DNA from: Rhodopseudomonas infernalis
Lineage (GTDB): Bacteria; Pseudomonadota; Alphaproteobacteria; Rhizobiales; Xanthobacteraceae
Direction of reading: 5' to 3'
DNA: 64,000 nucleotides
Assembly (NCBI RefSeq): GCF_022271405.1
Contig: NZ_JAJNAL010000025.1
Location: forward strand, 1 to 64,000
Each line of letters begins with the position of its first letter. The first letter of the stretch is position 1. The position numbers and the translations under genes are program-made. Shown here one piece after another: positions 47,613 to 56,677 of this stretch. Below the pieces are notes generated by a model. That model saw only the letters and a list, made by a program, of their open reading frames with translations. It was not told the DNA's origin and did not search any database.

Positions 47613-47978
47613 TCAGATCAGGCCGACTTCCTGAAATTTCGCCGTCACGATGTCCTTGTCGAACGGCTTCATGATGTACTCGTTGGCGCCGGCGTGCAGC
47701 GCGCGGGCGATGTGCGCCACGTCGTTCTCGGTGGTGCAGAACACCACCTTCGGCATGTCGCCGCCCGGCATCCGGCGCAGATTGCGCAGGAACTCGTAGC
47801 CGTCCATCACCGGCATATTCCAATCGAGCAGCACCGCGTCCGGCAGCCGCTCCTTGCAGACTTCGAGCGCCTTCTCGCCATCTTCGGCCTCCACGATCTC
47901 GAACTCGAGACCTTCGAGAATCCGCCGTGCGACCTTTCGGATCACGCTCGAGTCATCGACCACCAAACATGTCTTCAT
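47613..47978 (-). CDS. cheY: Single-domain chemotaxis response regulator CheY
   Basis: 121 aa, receiver domain only. Asp8-Asp9, phosphorylation site Asp52 (AVLLDWNMPVMDGYE), Thr at the VFCTTEND loop and the K-P-F lysine are all present. CheY-phosphate binds the flagellar switch to change rotation. It lies between cheW and cheB, separated by 63 and 73 bp, in the chemotaxis operon. Confidence 0.94.
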   Translation of the reverse strand: MKTCLVVDDSSVIRKVARRILEGLEFEIVEAEDGEKALEVCKERLPDAVLLDWNMPVMDGYEFLRNLRRMPGGDMPKVVFCTTENDVAHIARALHAGANEYIMKPFDKDIVTAKFQEVGLI

Positions 47979-48041
47979 TGTCTGCCTCTGTCAGTCAGCG
48001 CCCGAACCAACGGACGGTTGTTGTCGCCGGAAAAATCCGGT

Positions 48042-48542
48042 TTACGCGGCCATCCGCGCGTTCGAGATTTCGAGCACCTTGTCGACGTCGAGCACGACCA
48101 TCAGCTGGCCGTCGAGCCGGTGAACACCGTTGGCGAATGACGCCATCCGTGGATCGAGATTGACCGGGTTGACCTCGCGGCCTTCGTCGGGGAGCGTCAG
48201 CACCTCGCCGATCGTGTCGATCAGCAGGCCGTAGGACTCGCCGCGCAGATCGACGCCCATCGCCATCGGCGGTTTGCCGTCTTCGTTCCTGGGCAGGCCG
48301 AGGCGCGCCCGCATATCGATCGCGGTGACGATGCGGCCGCGCAGATTCAGCACGCCCGCGACATCTTCGGGCGCCAGCGGCACCCGCGTCAGCCGCTCCG
48401 GCATGAACACGTCCTGCACACGCGAGATCGGCAGCCCGAACAGCTGCCCGCCGATCATCGCGGTGGCGAATTGGGTGGTGTTGCCGCTGATGGCGTCGAC
48501 TTGCCGGCTCATCGTCTGGTGTCCTTCCTGGTCCTTCGTCAT
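48042..48542 (-). CDS. cheW: Chemotaxis coupling protein CheW
   Basis: 166 aa if started at 48542, where ATGA overlaps the cheA stop; an ATG at 48512 with AGGAAGG upstream is equally plausible. The CheW fold is evident: QFATAMIGGQLFGLPISRVQ, then APEDVAGVLNLRGRIVTAID (the conserved N-L-R-G motif) and SYGLLIDTIGEV. It bridges CheA to receptors. It is the second gene of the operon. Confidence 0.94.
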   Translation of the reverse strand: MTKDQEGHQTMSRQVDAISGNTTQFATAMIGGQLFGLPISRVQDVFMPERLTRVPLAPEDVAGVLNLRGRIVTAIDMRARLGLPRNEDGKPPMAMGVDLRGESYGLLIDTIGEVLTLPDEGREVNPVNLDPRMASFANGVHRLDGQLMVVLDVDKVLEISNARMAA

Positions 48543-51331
48543 GCCGCCTGCTGCTGCAGCGCGTCGCCCCGTTCATGGTTCACGGTCTGCTCTTGCAGCG
48601 CCGCGATCAGGCCCGGGCGGTCGAATTTGGCGACGTAGTCGGCGAGGCCAGCCTGACGTCCACGCTCGATCGCCGCCGGCGATACCAGCGAGGACAGCGC
48701 GATCACCGGCGTCGTCGAGAACTTGGCGTCGGCGCGGATCGCTTCGGCGAACTCGAAGCCGTTCATCTCCGGCATTTCGATATCGGTCAGGATCACGTCG
48801 AACTGCGCGCCGGTGCGCAGCACCGACAGGCCTTCGACCGCCGAGGTCGCGAGCCGCACCTTGTAGCCAGCGGCTTTCAGCACCGGGCCGAGCATGTTGC
48901 GGAAGAACGCGGAGTCGTCGACCAGCAGCACCGAACGGGTGCTGAGCGACTGTTTCATCTCCTTGCGCGCGAGCCAGTCCGAGAATGCCATCGGCAGGAA
49001 GTGCGCGACGTCGATGACTTCGGTCGCCTGCCCCTTGATCACGGCCGACCCCAGAATGCCCTCGCGACTGGAGCCGACCTGGATCTGCAGATGCTCCTCG
49101 ACGATGTCGACGATCTCGTCAACGACCAGACCCATGCTGCGGTCGTCGTCGGCGAACACCAGGATCGGCTGCACCCCGGTGGTGGCGACGGTGACGCCCT
49201 CCATCAGCACCAGAGGCATCAACTGATCGCGATACTGCACCAGATAGCGGCCGTTCGAGGTCTCGATCTTGTCGGCGGCGATCTCTTCGAGCCGGGTGAC
49301 CAGCGACAGCGGCACCGCCTTCGGCTGCGGCGAGCCCGAGCGAAACACCAGCAGCGAGGTGAGCTGTTCGGTCGAAGCCGCGCGCGTCGCCGCGCTCTGC
49401 TCGGACAGATCGTGCTGCGCCGACACGGAGGTGCCGAGCGCCTGCGCGATGCCGTTAGGATCGACGATCATGATCACCGCGCCGTCACCCAGGATGGTGT
49501 TGCCGGAGAACATGCCGATGTGCCGCAGCTTGGTCGACATCGGTTTGACGACGATTTCCTCGGTATGAAACACCGCGTCGACGACGATTCCGAAAGTCTG
49601 GCTGCCGACCTGGGTCACGACGATGAAGCCGTTCTCGGGCTCGGTCGAGCCGGTGCCGTCGTCGATGTGCAGCAGCTTCTTCAGGTGCATCAGCGGCAGC
49701 AGCTTGTCGCGCAGCCGCAGCACCGGAGTGTCCTTGATGCGCTCGATGCGATGCTCGGAATTGGCTCGCGCCCGCACCAGCTCGACCACCGCGAGCTGAG
49801 GGATCGCAAAGCGGTCGCCGCCGGCTTCGACGATCAGCGCCGAAACGATCGCCAGCGTCAGCGGAATTTTGATCGTGACGCTGGAACCCTCGCCGGCCAC
49901 CGACTTGATCTCGATGGTGCCGCCGATCTGATCGATGTTGGTTCGCACCACGTCCATGCCGACGCCGCGGCCCGACACGCTGGTGACTTCTGCAGCGGTC
50001 GAAAAGCCCGGCGCGAAGATGAATTTGTGAATCTGCGCCTCGGTCGTCCTCTCGACGTCGGCTTCGCTGACCAGACCGTTGGCAATCGCCTTGGCCTTGA
50101 TCTTCTCGGTGTTGAGACCGCGGCCGTTGTCGGCGATGCAGATCACGATATGGCCGCCTTCGTGATAGGCGGACAGGCGGATGGTACCCTGCTCGAGCTT
50201 ACCGTTTCGCACCCGCTCCTCGGGGCGCTCCAGCCCATGGTCGGCGGAGTTGCGCACCATGTGGGTGAGCGGATCCTTGATCAGGTCGAGCACCTGGCGG
50301 TCGAGCTCGGTGTCGGCGCCGTGCATTTCGAGTTCGATGTGCTTGCCGAGTTCGGAGGCGAGATCGCGTACGATCCGCGGCAGCTTCTGCCAGGCGTTAC
50401 CGATCGGCTGCATCCGGGTTTTCATCACGCCGTCCTGCAGCTCGGCCGTGACGGTCGACAGACGCTGCAGCGGCACCTTGAACTCCGTGTCCTCATGGCG
50501 GCGGCTGATCTCGAGCAACTGATTGCGGGTCAGCACCAGCTCGGACACCATCGTCATCAGGTGTTCGAGGGTGTCGACGTTGACGCGGATCGACTGGTTG
50601 GCGATGCGATCGCCTTCGGCAGGAGCGGCCTCCTGCTCGTTCGCCTTCTTGGCGGCCTTGACGGCCGGCTTCGGCGCAGGCTTGGCAGCCTCGGCGACCG
50701 GAGCAGCCACGGCGGCCGGCGGGTCGATCTCCTCCTCGGCGGGAGCCAGCGGCGGCGCGGCGACTTCGATCGCGGTTTCGCGGAAGGCGCGCTCCAGCTC
50801 GTCGAGCGACACTTCGCCCGGACGCAGCGGGCGTTCGAGCGTCTGCGACACCAGCGTGCCTTCGGCCACCGCGGCCTCGACGACGACTTCAACTTCGGCA
50901 GACGCTTCGGCCACGACCGGCGCAGCCTCGCCGAGCTCGGCAGCCAGCTCCTCCGGCGTGCGCATCGACAACCGTTCGAGCTCGCCGATCAGGTCGCCGT
51001 CCTCGCCAGAAGGCTCAGCTTCCGTGGCTTCCAGGCCGCCTAGAATGTCCTTGATGCGGTCGATCGTGGTCAGGATCAGCGTCACGGCTTCGCCGGTCAC
51101 CGGCATGCCGTCGCGGAATTTGCCCATCAGCGTTTCGGCCGCGTGCGCCAGAGCTTCCAGTCGCGGAAGGCCGAGGAAACCGCAAGTGCCCTTGATGGTG
51201 TGCACGAGGCGGAAGACGTTATCGAGAATCTTCGCGTTGTTCGGCTCTTGTTCGAAACGGACCAGTTGGTTGTCAACCGTATCCAGACTCTCGAAGGTTT
51301 CCGTCAAAAACTCCCGGAGAAGATCGTCCAT
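48539..51331 (-). CDS. cheA: Hybrid chemotaxis histidine kinase CheA with C-terminal receiver
   Basis: 930 aa from the ATG at 51331; an earlier GTG-type start is not needed. Domains in order: Hpt with phospho-His44 (LVHTIKGTCGFLGL), an Ala/Glu-rich linker (140-250), dimerisation and ATPase domain (MVRNSADHGLERPEER, then CIADNGRGLN and GRGVGMDVVRTNI), a CheW-like domain, a second CheW-like region (around 670-770) and a receiver domain at the end (VDDSAFFRNMLG, with Asp in DVILTDIEMPEMNG). The extra receiver makes it a hybrid kinase, longer than standard CheA. It drives CheY and CheB in this operon. Confidence 0.95.
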   Translation of the reverse strand: MDDLLREFLTETFESLDTVDNQLVRFEQEPNNAKILDNVFRLVHTIKGTCGFLGLPRLEALAHAAETLMGKFRDGMPVTGEAVTLILTTIDRIKDILGGLEATEAEPSGEDGDLIGELERLSMRTPEELAAELGEAAPVVAEASAEVEVVVEAAVAEGTLVSQTLERPLRPGEVSLDELERAFRETAIEVAAPPLAPAEEEIDPPAAVAAPVAEAAKPAPKPAVKAAKKANEQEAAPAEGDRIANQSIRVNVDTLEHLMTMVSELVLTRNQLLEISRRHEDTEFKVPLQRLSTVTAELQDGVMKTRMQPIGNAWQKLPRIVRDLASELGKHIELEMHGADTELDRQVLDLIKDPLTHMVRNSADHGLERPEERVRNGKLEQGTIRLSAYHEGGHIVICIADNGRGLNTEKIKAKAIANGLVSEADVERTTEAQIHKFIFAPGFSTAAEVTSVSGRGVGMDVVRTNIDQIGGTIEIKSVAGEGSSVTIKIPLTLAIVSALIVEAGGDRFAIPQLAVVELVRARANSEHRIERIKDTPVLRLRDKLLPLMHLKKLLHIDDGTGSTEPENGFIVVTQVGSQTFGIVVDAVFHTEEIVVKPMSTKLRHIGMFSGNTILGDGAVIMIVDPNGIAQALGTSVSAQHDLSEQSAATRAASTEQLTSLLVFRSGSPQPKAVPLSLVTRLEEIAADKIETSNGRYLVQYRDQLMPLVLMEGVTVATTGVQPILVFADDDRSMGLVVDEIVDIVEEHLQIQVGSSREGILGSAVIKGQATEVIDVAHFLPMAFSDWLARKEMKQSLSTRSVLLVDDSAFFRNMLGPVLKAAGYKVRLATSAVEGLSVLRTGAQFDVILTDIEMPEMNGFEFAEAIRADAKFSTTPVIALSSLVSPAAIERGRQAGLADYVAKFDRPGLIAALQEQTVNHERGDALQQQAA

Positions 51332-51527
51332 GTGCGCTGGCCTCTTTACGCGGGCGCACGGCAACAGCCGTGACCGAATTGTGCGGCCACTGTCTGCGGA
51401 AAGCGTTTAATATTAGTTGCGTATCGGGGCCAGGAGCTACCGTAAGAAGACGCGTCGAACGCGTACTAATACCAGGGAAATTTCCTTACCTGGTCTTTAC
51501 CATGCGCTCCCGGTGTTCAAATCCGGC

Positions 51528-52181
51528 TCAAACGGCGCTTACCACCAAAGTATCAGCTTCGGGCGCGAGAGTGACGGTCAATCCGCAGGCCTCGGCCAGA
51601 AGGCGCGTGTAGTAGGGCTGCACACCATGCGACTCGATCGGTCCGGCGTGCTTGCCGCTGAGCATGTCGACGACATTCTGCGGCGTGCGGACGTTGAGGC
51701 CGGCACTGATCACCCGGAACGACAAGGCCTCTCCCTCGCCGACCGGCTCGACGGTGAGCGTGCCACCGCGCGGAATGGTCTGCTGCGCGATGATCAGCAT
51801 ATTGAGCAGCAGCTTCACCCGGTTCTTGGCCAACAGCACGCGCGGCAGATTCCAGGTGATCTTGGTCTTGTCGTCCTCGAAATGGCCGCGGGCCATGTTC
51901 TGGGCGTCGCCGAGATCGATCTGGGCACCGGCGGACCCTGCGGCGCCGAACGCCAGCCGGCAGAACTGCAGCCGGGCCGACGCCGTCTTGGCGCTCTTGC
52001 GGATCAGGTCGAGGGCGAAATCCTTGTCTTCCTGCTTGTTGCTGTCGTCGAGCACTTCGAGGCCATTGACGATCGCGCCGACCGGGCTGATGAGATCGTG
52101 GCAGACCCGAGAGCAGAGCAGCGCGGCCAGTTCGAGCGCATCCGGTGCCGGAGCCTGGACGGGAGTGGGACTGTCGGACAT
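51528..52181 (-). CDS. chpT: Histidine phosphotransferase ChpT
   Basis: 217 aa. The dimerisation-phosphotransfer helix LAALLCSRVCHDLISPVGAIVNGLEVL carries His28, and the rest is a degenerate ATPase-like fold without ATP motifs, as in ChpT. In the CckA-ChpT-CtrA relay it passes phosphate to CtrA and CpdR. It lies next to the che operon, in the same orientation but separated from cheA by 196 bp, and about 6 kb from ctrA. The call is based on motif and context. Confidence 0.9.
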   Translation of the reverse strand: MSDSPTPVQAPAPDALELAALLCSRVCHDLISPVGAIVNGLEVLDDSNKQEDKDFALDLIRKSAKTASARLQFCRLAFGAAGSAGAQIDLGDAQNMARGHFEDDKTKITWNLPRVLLAKNRVKLLLNMLIIAQQTIPRGGTLTVEPVGEGEALSFRVISAGLNVRTPQNVVDMLSGKHAGPIESHGVQPYYTRLLAEACGLTVTLAPEADTLVVSAV

Positions 52182-52322
52182 CGGACTGCTCCTCGGAAGC
52201 CACGGGGGCGTTCAAACGGCTTGTTCGAAACGAATCAGCCATGGTGCTTGGCTTGATACACTGCGGTCGGTTGCGCTGCCAACATTGGGCCCCGCGCCAG
52301 ACCGGCCGGACAGGGAGACGGA

Positions 52323-53159
52323 ATGATGGGGAATGGGCACGCGCTGGAGCGAGGACCTTCGATGATCCGCGACACGGCTGCGGCCTGGTTGCAGCCGCTG
52401 ACCGATCTGGTGGTGCGCGCCGGCGCCGCGATCCTGGAGATCGATCGCTCCGGCAAGGTCGACCACAAGTCCGATGGGTCGCCGGTGACCGCCGCCGACC
52501 TCGCCGCGGACCGGGTGATCGCCGAGGGCTTGGCGCAGATCGCGCCGCAACTGCCGACGCTGTCGGAAGAACGCTGCGGCCTCGGCCGTCCTGATGCGCC
52601 GAGCTTCTTCGTGATCGATCCGCTCGACGGAACCAAGGAATACGTGTCCGGCCGCGACGAATTCACCGTCAATCTGGCGCTGGTGAGCGATGGCGAGCCG
52701 CTGCTCGGCATCGTCGGCGCGCCGGCGCTCGGGGTGATCTGGCGCGGCCTGGTCGGCCACGGCGCAGAGCGGCTGACGGTCGCGGCCGACGGCACGATCA
52801 CCAGCACCGAGCCGATCCGCACCCGCCCGCTGCCGCCGCCCGGCGCCCCCTGGACAGTGGCGATCAGCCGCTCGCATCTCGATGCGCGCACCCTCGCCTT
52901 CATCGCCGAACGCCCCGGCGCCGTGCAGGCCCAGATGGGATCGGCGCTGAAATTCGGCCGGATCGCCGAGGGCGCGGCGGACATCTATCCGCGGATGTCG
53001 CCGACCTGCGAATGGGACATCGCCGCCGGCGCCGCCGTGGTGATCGCGGCCGGCGGCAAGCTCACCGACGCCAGCGGCGCGCCGCTGCGGTTCGACGTGC
53101 CGCGGCCGAACTTCATCGTGCCGGAATTCATCGCCTGGGGTGACGCTGACGCGGTTTGA
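52323..53159 (+). CDS. Inositol monophosphatase-family phosphatase, CysQ-like
   Basis: 278 aa if begun at 52323; an ATG at 52362 with GAGGA upstream is an alternative. The metal-binding motifs are E-E in LSEERCG, D-P-L-D-G-T in VIDPLDGTKEYVSGRDEF, and W-D in CEWDIAAGAAVV. The G-T-K-E-Y extension is typical of 3'(2'),5'-bisphosphate nucleotidases (CysQ) that remove PAP from sulfate assimilation. It is divergent from chpT across 141 bp. Substrate specificity among IMPase members cannot be fixed from motifs alone. Confidence 0.85.
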   Translation: MMGNGHALERGPSMIRDTAAAWLQPLTDLVVRAGAAILEIDRSGKVDHKSDGSPVTAADLAADRVIAEGLAQIAPQLPTLSEERCGLGRPDAPSFFVIDPLDGTKEYVSGRDEFTVNLALVSDGEPLLGIVGAPALGVIWRGLVGHGAERLTVAADGTITSTEPIRTRPLPPPGAPWTVAISRSHLDARTLAFIAERPGAVQAQMGSALKFGRIAEGAADIYPRMSPTCEWDIAAGAAVVIAAGGKLTDASGAPLRFDVPRPNFIVPEFIAWGDADAV

Positions 53160-53181
53160 CCGCCGGACCGCGCTGAAGGCC

Positions 53182-53685
53182 CTATTCGGCCAGCGTCGTC
53201 TGCAGCGCCGGCCATTGCCGCCGGGCCGGTTTCAAGTAGCGCTCCGGATCGGCTGCGAAGGCCGCGCGGCTCTCCTCGCGGGCGAACAGGAACAGCCGCT
53301 GTCCGCTGACCAGCCACACCAGCGGATCCCCCGCCACCGGCACGCCGCGCGCAATGCCGACCGGATCGTAACCGCCGAATTGCGGGCCGTAGATCTCCGG
53401 GTTGGCAACGAATGCCGCCATGTTGGAGGGATTGCAGAACCGCCAGATCGCGCCGCTCGACGACGCCTCATGATCCGCTTCGCCCATTCGCGCCTCGTGG
53501 TCGGTAAAATAGGCGACGGGATCGAAACCGTCGATTGCCAGGCCCGTATAACGATCGACCACCACGCGCTCGGTGGTTGCGGCGACGAGGCTCTGCAACG
53601 GAGCTGCGGCGAGCAGCAGCGCGACGAGCCAGATCGTGGCGCATCCGAGGCGAATCCCGTTTCGTTCCTGCCGTTGTGCCGTCAT
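53182..53685 (-). CDS. Secreted or membrane-anchored YHS-domain protein
   Basis: 167 aa from the ATG at 53685. An N-terminal hydrophobic segment (LGCATIWLVALLLAAAPLQS) is a signal peptide or anchor. The YHS-like core is AIDGFDPVAYFTDHEARMGE, GAIWRFCNPSNMAAFVANPE and YGPQFGGYDP, with Cys and Tyr where metal contacts occur in related YHS domains. The family's role in the periplasm is unknown; a metal or redox task is often suggested. Convergent with the phosphatase gene. Confidence 0.82.
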   Translation of the reverse strand: MTAQRQERNGIRLGCATIWLVALLLAAAPLQSLVAATTERVVVDRYTGLAIDGFDPVAYFTDHEARMGEADHEASSSGAIWRFCNPSNMAAFVANPEIYGPQFGGYDPVGIARGVPVAGDPLVWLVSGQRLFLFAREESRAAFAADPERYLKPARRQWPALQTTLAE

Positions 53686-53796
53686 AGTTGAAATCGATAA
53701 GCTTCGAATCGTGGGGCGCAGGCGCCACACTAGCCGGGGCAAGTCAGCGTCCGGTTAAGGGATGGGCCGGGGATCGAAGACCCAGGGGTGAGTTGG

Positions 53797-54390
53797 ATGA
53801 CCATCGTTTCACGTCGTGCTGCGTTGGCGCTGCTTGCGTCGGCGGCCTTGATCGCGCCGGCTGCGGCGCAGCAGCAGCCAATGCCGCCGCGCGCGGCGGC
53901 GAGCCCCAACACTTATGGACCGGAAGAATTGACCGCCGCCGGCCATCGCTTCTTCGGCAACGTGTCGCGCGGGCTCGCCTCGGTGATCGAGCGCGCGGTC
54001 AGCCAATGGGGTCTGCCCAACGGCTATGTGCTGGGCGAGGAAGGATCGGGCGCGTTCGTGGCCGGCCTGCGCTACGGCGAGGGTACGCTCTACACCAAGA
54101 ACGCCGGCGATCTGCGGGTGTACTGGCAGGGCCCGTCGGTCGGCTTCGACTGGGGCGGCAACGGTGCCCGCACCATGACGCTGGTCTACAATCTGCCCTC
54201 CACCAACGCGATCTATCAGCGCTTCGGCGGCATCGACGGCTCGGCCTATGTGGTCGGCGGCTTCGGCATGACGGCGCTGACCGCGAACAATATCGTGCTG
54301 GTGCCGATCCAGTCGGGCATCGGCCTGCGGCTCGGCGCCAATATCGGCTACCTCAAGTTCACCCCGACGGCGACCTGGAATCCCTTCTGA
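53797..54390 (+). CDS. eipA: EipA-type envelope integrity protein (DUF1134)
   Basis: 197 aa. Residues 1-24 are a signal peptide ending PAAAQ. The mature part is a small beta-barrel-like periplasmic domain: YGPEELTAAGHRFFGNVSRG, EGSGAFVAGLRYGEGTLYTK and VGFDWGGNGARTMTLVYNLP. This pattern is the DUF1134 family, which includes Brucella and Caulobacter EipA, needed for envelope stability and linked there to CtrA control. CtrA is encoded in this window, but I see only a half TTAA site upstream (53755-53758). ATG chosen for the AGGGG upstream. Confidence 0.88.
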   Translation: MTIVSRRAALALLASAALIAPAAAQQQPMPPRAAASPNTYGPEELTAAGHRFFGNVSRGLASVIERAVSQWGLPNGYVLGEEGSGAFVAGLRYGEGTLYTKNAGDLRVYWQGPSVGFDWGGNGARTMTLVYNLPSTNAIYQRFGGIDGSAYVVGGFGMTALTANNIVLVPIQSGIGLRLGANIGYLKFTPTATWNPF

Positions 54391-54642
54391 GCGCAGCGGC
54401 TCCGGCCGCCCTCATCCCCTGCCGGGATTCACGTTAACGCCGCAACGCACTGGCGCTGCGGCGGCGCTCCGTGGCAATGTGCGGCCGGAATTTCCGGCCG
54501 GACGACGACGTTTGCCCGGCGCCTCGTTCGAGCACGGTTCGCCGCACCATCGGTTTCGCCCTCAGACGTCGCGCAGGCGCAATCGGCCCTCCCGGCCGCT
54601 CGCGCAGCGTCCCGCTTTTCGGATCTCGGGTAGGAGACATTG

Positions 54643-55896
54643 ATGATCGAGCAGATCATGTATCTGGCGATCGGCTTTCTGGCCGCGATGCTGCTGGCGC
54701 TGATGATCGCGCCGCTGGTGCATAATCGCGCGGTGCGGCTGACCACCAAGCGGCTGGAGGCGGCGACGCCGCTGTCGATGGCCGAGATCCAGGCCGACAA
54801 GGACCAGCTCCGCGCCGAATTCGCCATGTCGGCGCGGCGGCTGGAGATGAGCGTCGAGCAACTCCGCAACAAGACCACCAGCCAGCTCGCCGAGATCGGC
54901 CGCAAAACCGACGCGGTGAACCGCCTCAAGGTCGAGCTCGCCGAGAAGAACGAGGCGATCCTGACGCTGGAGGCGCGCGAAAAGTCGCTCAACGAGCAGC
55001 TCCGCACCACCGAGCAGGATTTCGCCGCCAAGATGCAGGAGCTGCGGAGCGCCGAAGCGGCGCTGGCCGAGAAGCAGGCCGAGCTGGCGCGGATCAACAC
55101 CGAACTGGCCGACCGCTCGATGCTCGCCGACACCCGCCAGGTCGAATTGGTCGCCGTGCGCACCCAGATCGAGGAGCTGCGCGGCCGCGTCAGCGAGGCC
55201 GAGCGCGAATTCACCGCGACCCAGACCCGGCTGGAAGCGCAGCGCGGCGAGTCCGCCAGCACCAGCCGCGACCTCACCGACGCCCGCGGCCGCGCCGAAC
55301 AGCTCGGCAGCCGCGTCGCCGATCTCGATCGCCAGCTGGTCGCGCAGGTCAAGGAAGCCGAACAGCTCGGCGGCCGCGTCGCGGCGCTGGAAGCCGAGAA
55401 TACCGGACTGCGCGCCGCCGCGGCCGCGGCCGATCAGGAGCTGCAGCAGCTGCGCGGTGGCAAGACCGCCTCCCCGGCCAAGGCCGGTACCGCCGATCTG
55501 GCCCGGCTGCAGGCCGAGAAGACGGCGCTCGAACAGCAGCTTCAACAGGCCCGCGACGAGCGCGCCGCCGCGCAACGCGAGCTGACCGCGATCCAGCAGC
55601 AGGCCGAGAACAGCTGGGCGACCGAGCGGATGGAGAACGCGCTGCTGCGCGAGCGCATCAACGACATCGCCGCCGAGGTCGCCAAGCTGGCGATGACGCT
55701 GGAGGGTCCGGATTCGCCGATCGAAGCGATCCTCGCCGGACAAGGCGCCAGCGCCCCGACCCCCGCCGCAAGGCCGGCCGCTGCGGCCCGCCCCAACGGC
55801 GCCGAAGCCCCTGCGGCCCCGGTCGCCGGCGGCACCCTGGCCGAGCGCATCCGCGCCCTGCAGTCCCACGCCTCGCGGGCGCGGCAGATCGGCTGA
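54643..55896 (+). CDS. Membrane-anchored coiled-coil protein
   Basis: 417 aa from the ATG at 54643 (GGAG seven bases upstream). An N-terminal hydrophobic span (IMYLAIGFLAAMLLALMIAP) anchors it; residues 45-360 are almost unbroken coiled coil with heptads (QADKDQLRAEFAMSARRLEM and onward). The C-terminus is Ala/Pro-rich. I do not recognise a catalytic domain; the layout is like chromosome or cell-envelope scaffolding proteins. It is a single gene between eipA and tRNA-Val, and homologues are common in relatives, though the function is unknown. Confidence 0.8.
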   Translation: MIEQIMYLAIGFLAAMLLALMIAPLVHNRAVRLTTKRLEAATPLSMAEIQADKDQLRAEFAMSARRLEMSVEQLRNKTTSQLAEIGRKTDAVNRLKVELAEKNEAILTLEAREKSLNEQLRTTEQDFAAKMQELRSAEAALAEKQAELARINTELADRSMLADTRQVELVAVRTQIEELRGRVSEAEREFTATQTRLEAQRGESASTSRDLTDARGRAEQLGSRVADLDRQLVAQVKEAEQLGGRVAALEAENTGLRAAAAAADQELQQLRGGKTASPAKAGTADLARLQAEKTALEQQLQQARDERAAAQRELTAIQQQAENSWATERMENALLRERINDIAAEVAKLAMTLEGPDSPIEAILAGQGASAPTPAARPAAAARPNGAEAPAAPVAGGTLAERIRALQSHASRARQIG

Positions 55897-56080
55897 CGAT
55901 CTATCCGGCTTTGCCGGCGGCCGCTCCGGAGCCGCCGTGAGAACTCGTGACCGCGGTAATTGCGTGAACGACACGGCAAATTCCCGGCTTGCCGCTTGAC
56001 ACCCCCGCCCCTCACTTCGTAAATCGCGCCTCTACGGTCACCGGGACCAGCCGCCACGCGGCCCCGTCCCGACCGGTCCC

Positions 56081-56155
56081 GGGCGCATAGCTCAGCGGGA
56101 GAGCGTTCCCTTCACACGGGAGAGGTCCAAGGTTCGATCCCTTGTGCGCCCACCA
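56081..56155 (+). tRNA. tRNA-Val (anticodon CAC)
   Basis: 75 nt with encoded CCA. Acceptor GGGCGCA/TGCGCCC, D-arm GCTC...GAGC, anticodon stem TTCCC/GGGAG with loop TTCACAC (anticodon CAC), and T-arm CAAGG TTCGATC CCTTG all pair. Its 3' half (from 56108) is repeated exactly at 58727, marking it as the attachment site of the adjacent mini-island. Confidence 0.96.
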
Positions 56156-56164
56156 TTTTTTGCC
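56108..56164 (+). repeat. attL-like copy (3' half of tRNA-Val)
   Basis: These 57 bases are identical to 58727-58783. They run from the anticodon stem of tRNA-Val through the CCA end into a T6 run and GCC. Confidence 0.85.
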
Positions 56165-56378
56165 CTTCAGCTGACATTTTTGATCGGCCTCGGATAAGCC
56201 AGAGGGCCTTGGGCTTTCAAGCTCGAACCAGCGCCGGAATATCCAATTGTGGACGTGCACGCACTCCCTGTCGATGGTCGTATTCCGGGGGCAAATCACC
56301 GATCGCGGGTGATTGATCAGCACTCAATCGGTCACATTCGTCTCGCAAATTTGTAATCTATAGATTACATTCACCAGC

Positions 56379-56675
56379 ATGATCGACGTTCGCGAAACGC
56401 CTGATTTCACCAACTGGCTGGCGGCTCTGGGTGATCAGCGCGCCCGCTTGCACATCGTTCGCCGGATTGAACGGATTGCGGCTGGAAACTTCGGCGACGC
56501 CAAGTCGGTTGGGGGAGCGGTCAAGGAGCTTCGTATCGATTACGGACCGGGATACCGAGTTTACTACACGCGGCGCGGTCACGTGGTGGTCATCCTGCTC
56601 TGCGGCGGCGACAAGCGGACACAGAGCAAAGACATTCGGAAGGCCAAGGAAATCGAAGAGGCATTGGAGGACTGA
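56379..56675 (+). CDS. RelE/HigB-type toxin (addiction-module killer protein family)
   Basis: 98 aa. The fold pattern DFTNWLAALGDQRARLHIVRRI, then GDAKSVGGAVKELRIDYGPG, YRVYYTRRGHVVVILLCGGD and KRTQSKDI is that of the small RelE-superfamily toxins with a DUF891-like layout, typically ribosome-dependent mRNases. The gene precedes its antitoxin by two bases, the HigBA order. It sits at the left end of the tRNA-Val island, where it would stabilise the element. Confidence 0.88.
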   Translation: MIDVRETPDFTNWLAALGDQRARLHIVRRIERIAAGNFGDAKSVGGAVKELRIDYGPGYRVYYTRRGHVVVILLCGGDKRTQSKDIRKAKEIEEALED

Positions 56676-56677
56676 GG

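Noticed and set aside
48575-51043. 822-codon open frame antisense to cheA
   Set aside because: The translation is Arg/His/Gly-rich and mirrors the GC3-rich codons of cheA on the other strand; no domain is visible.
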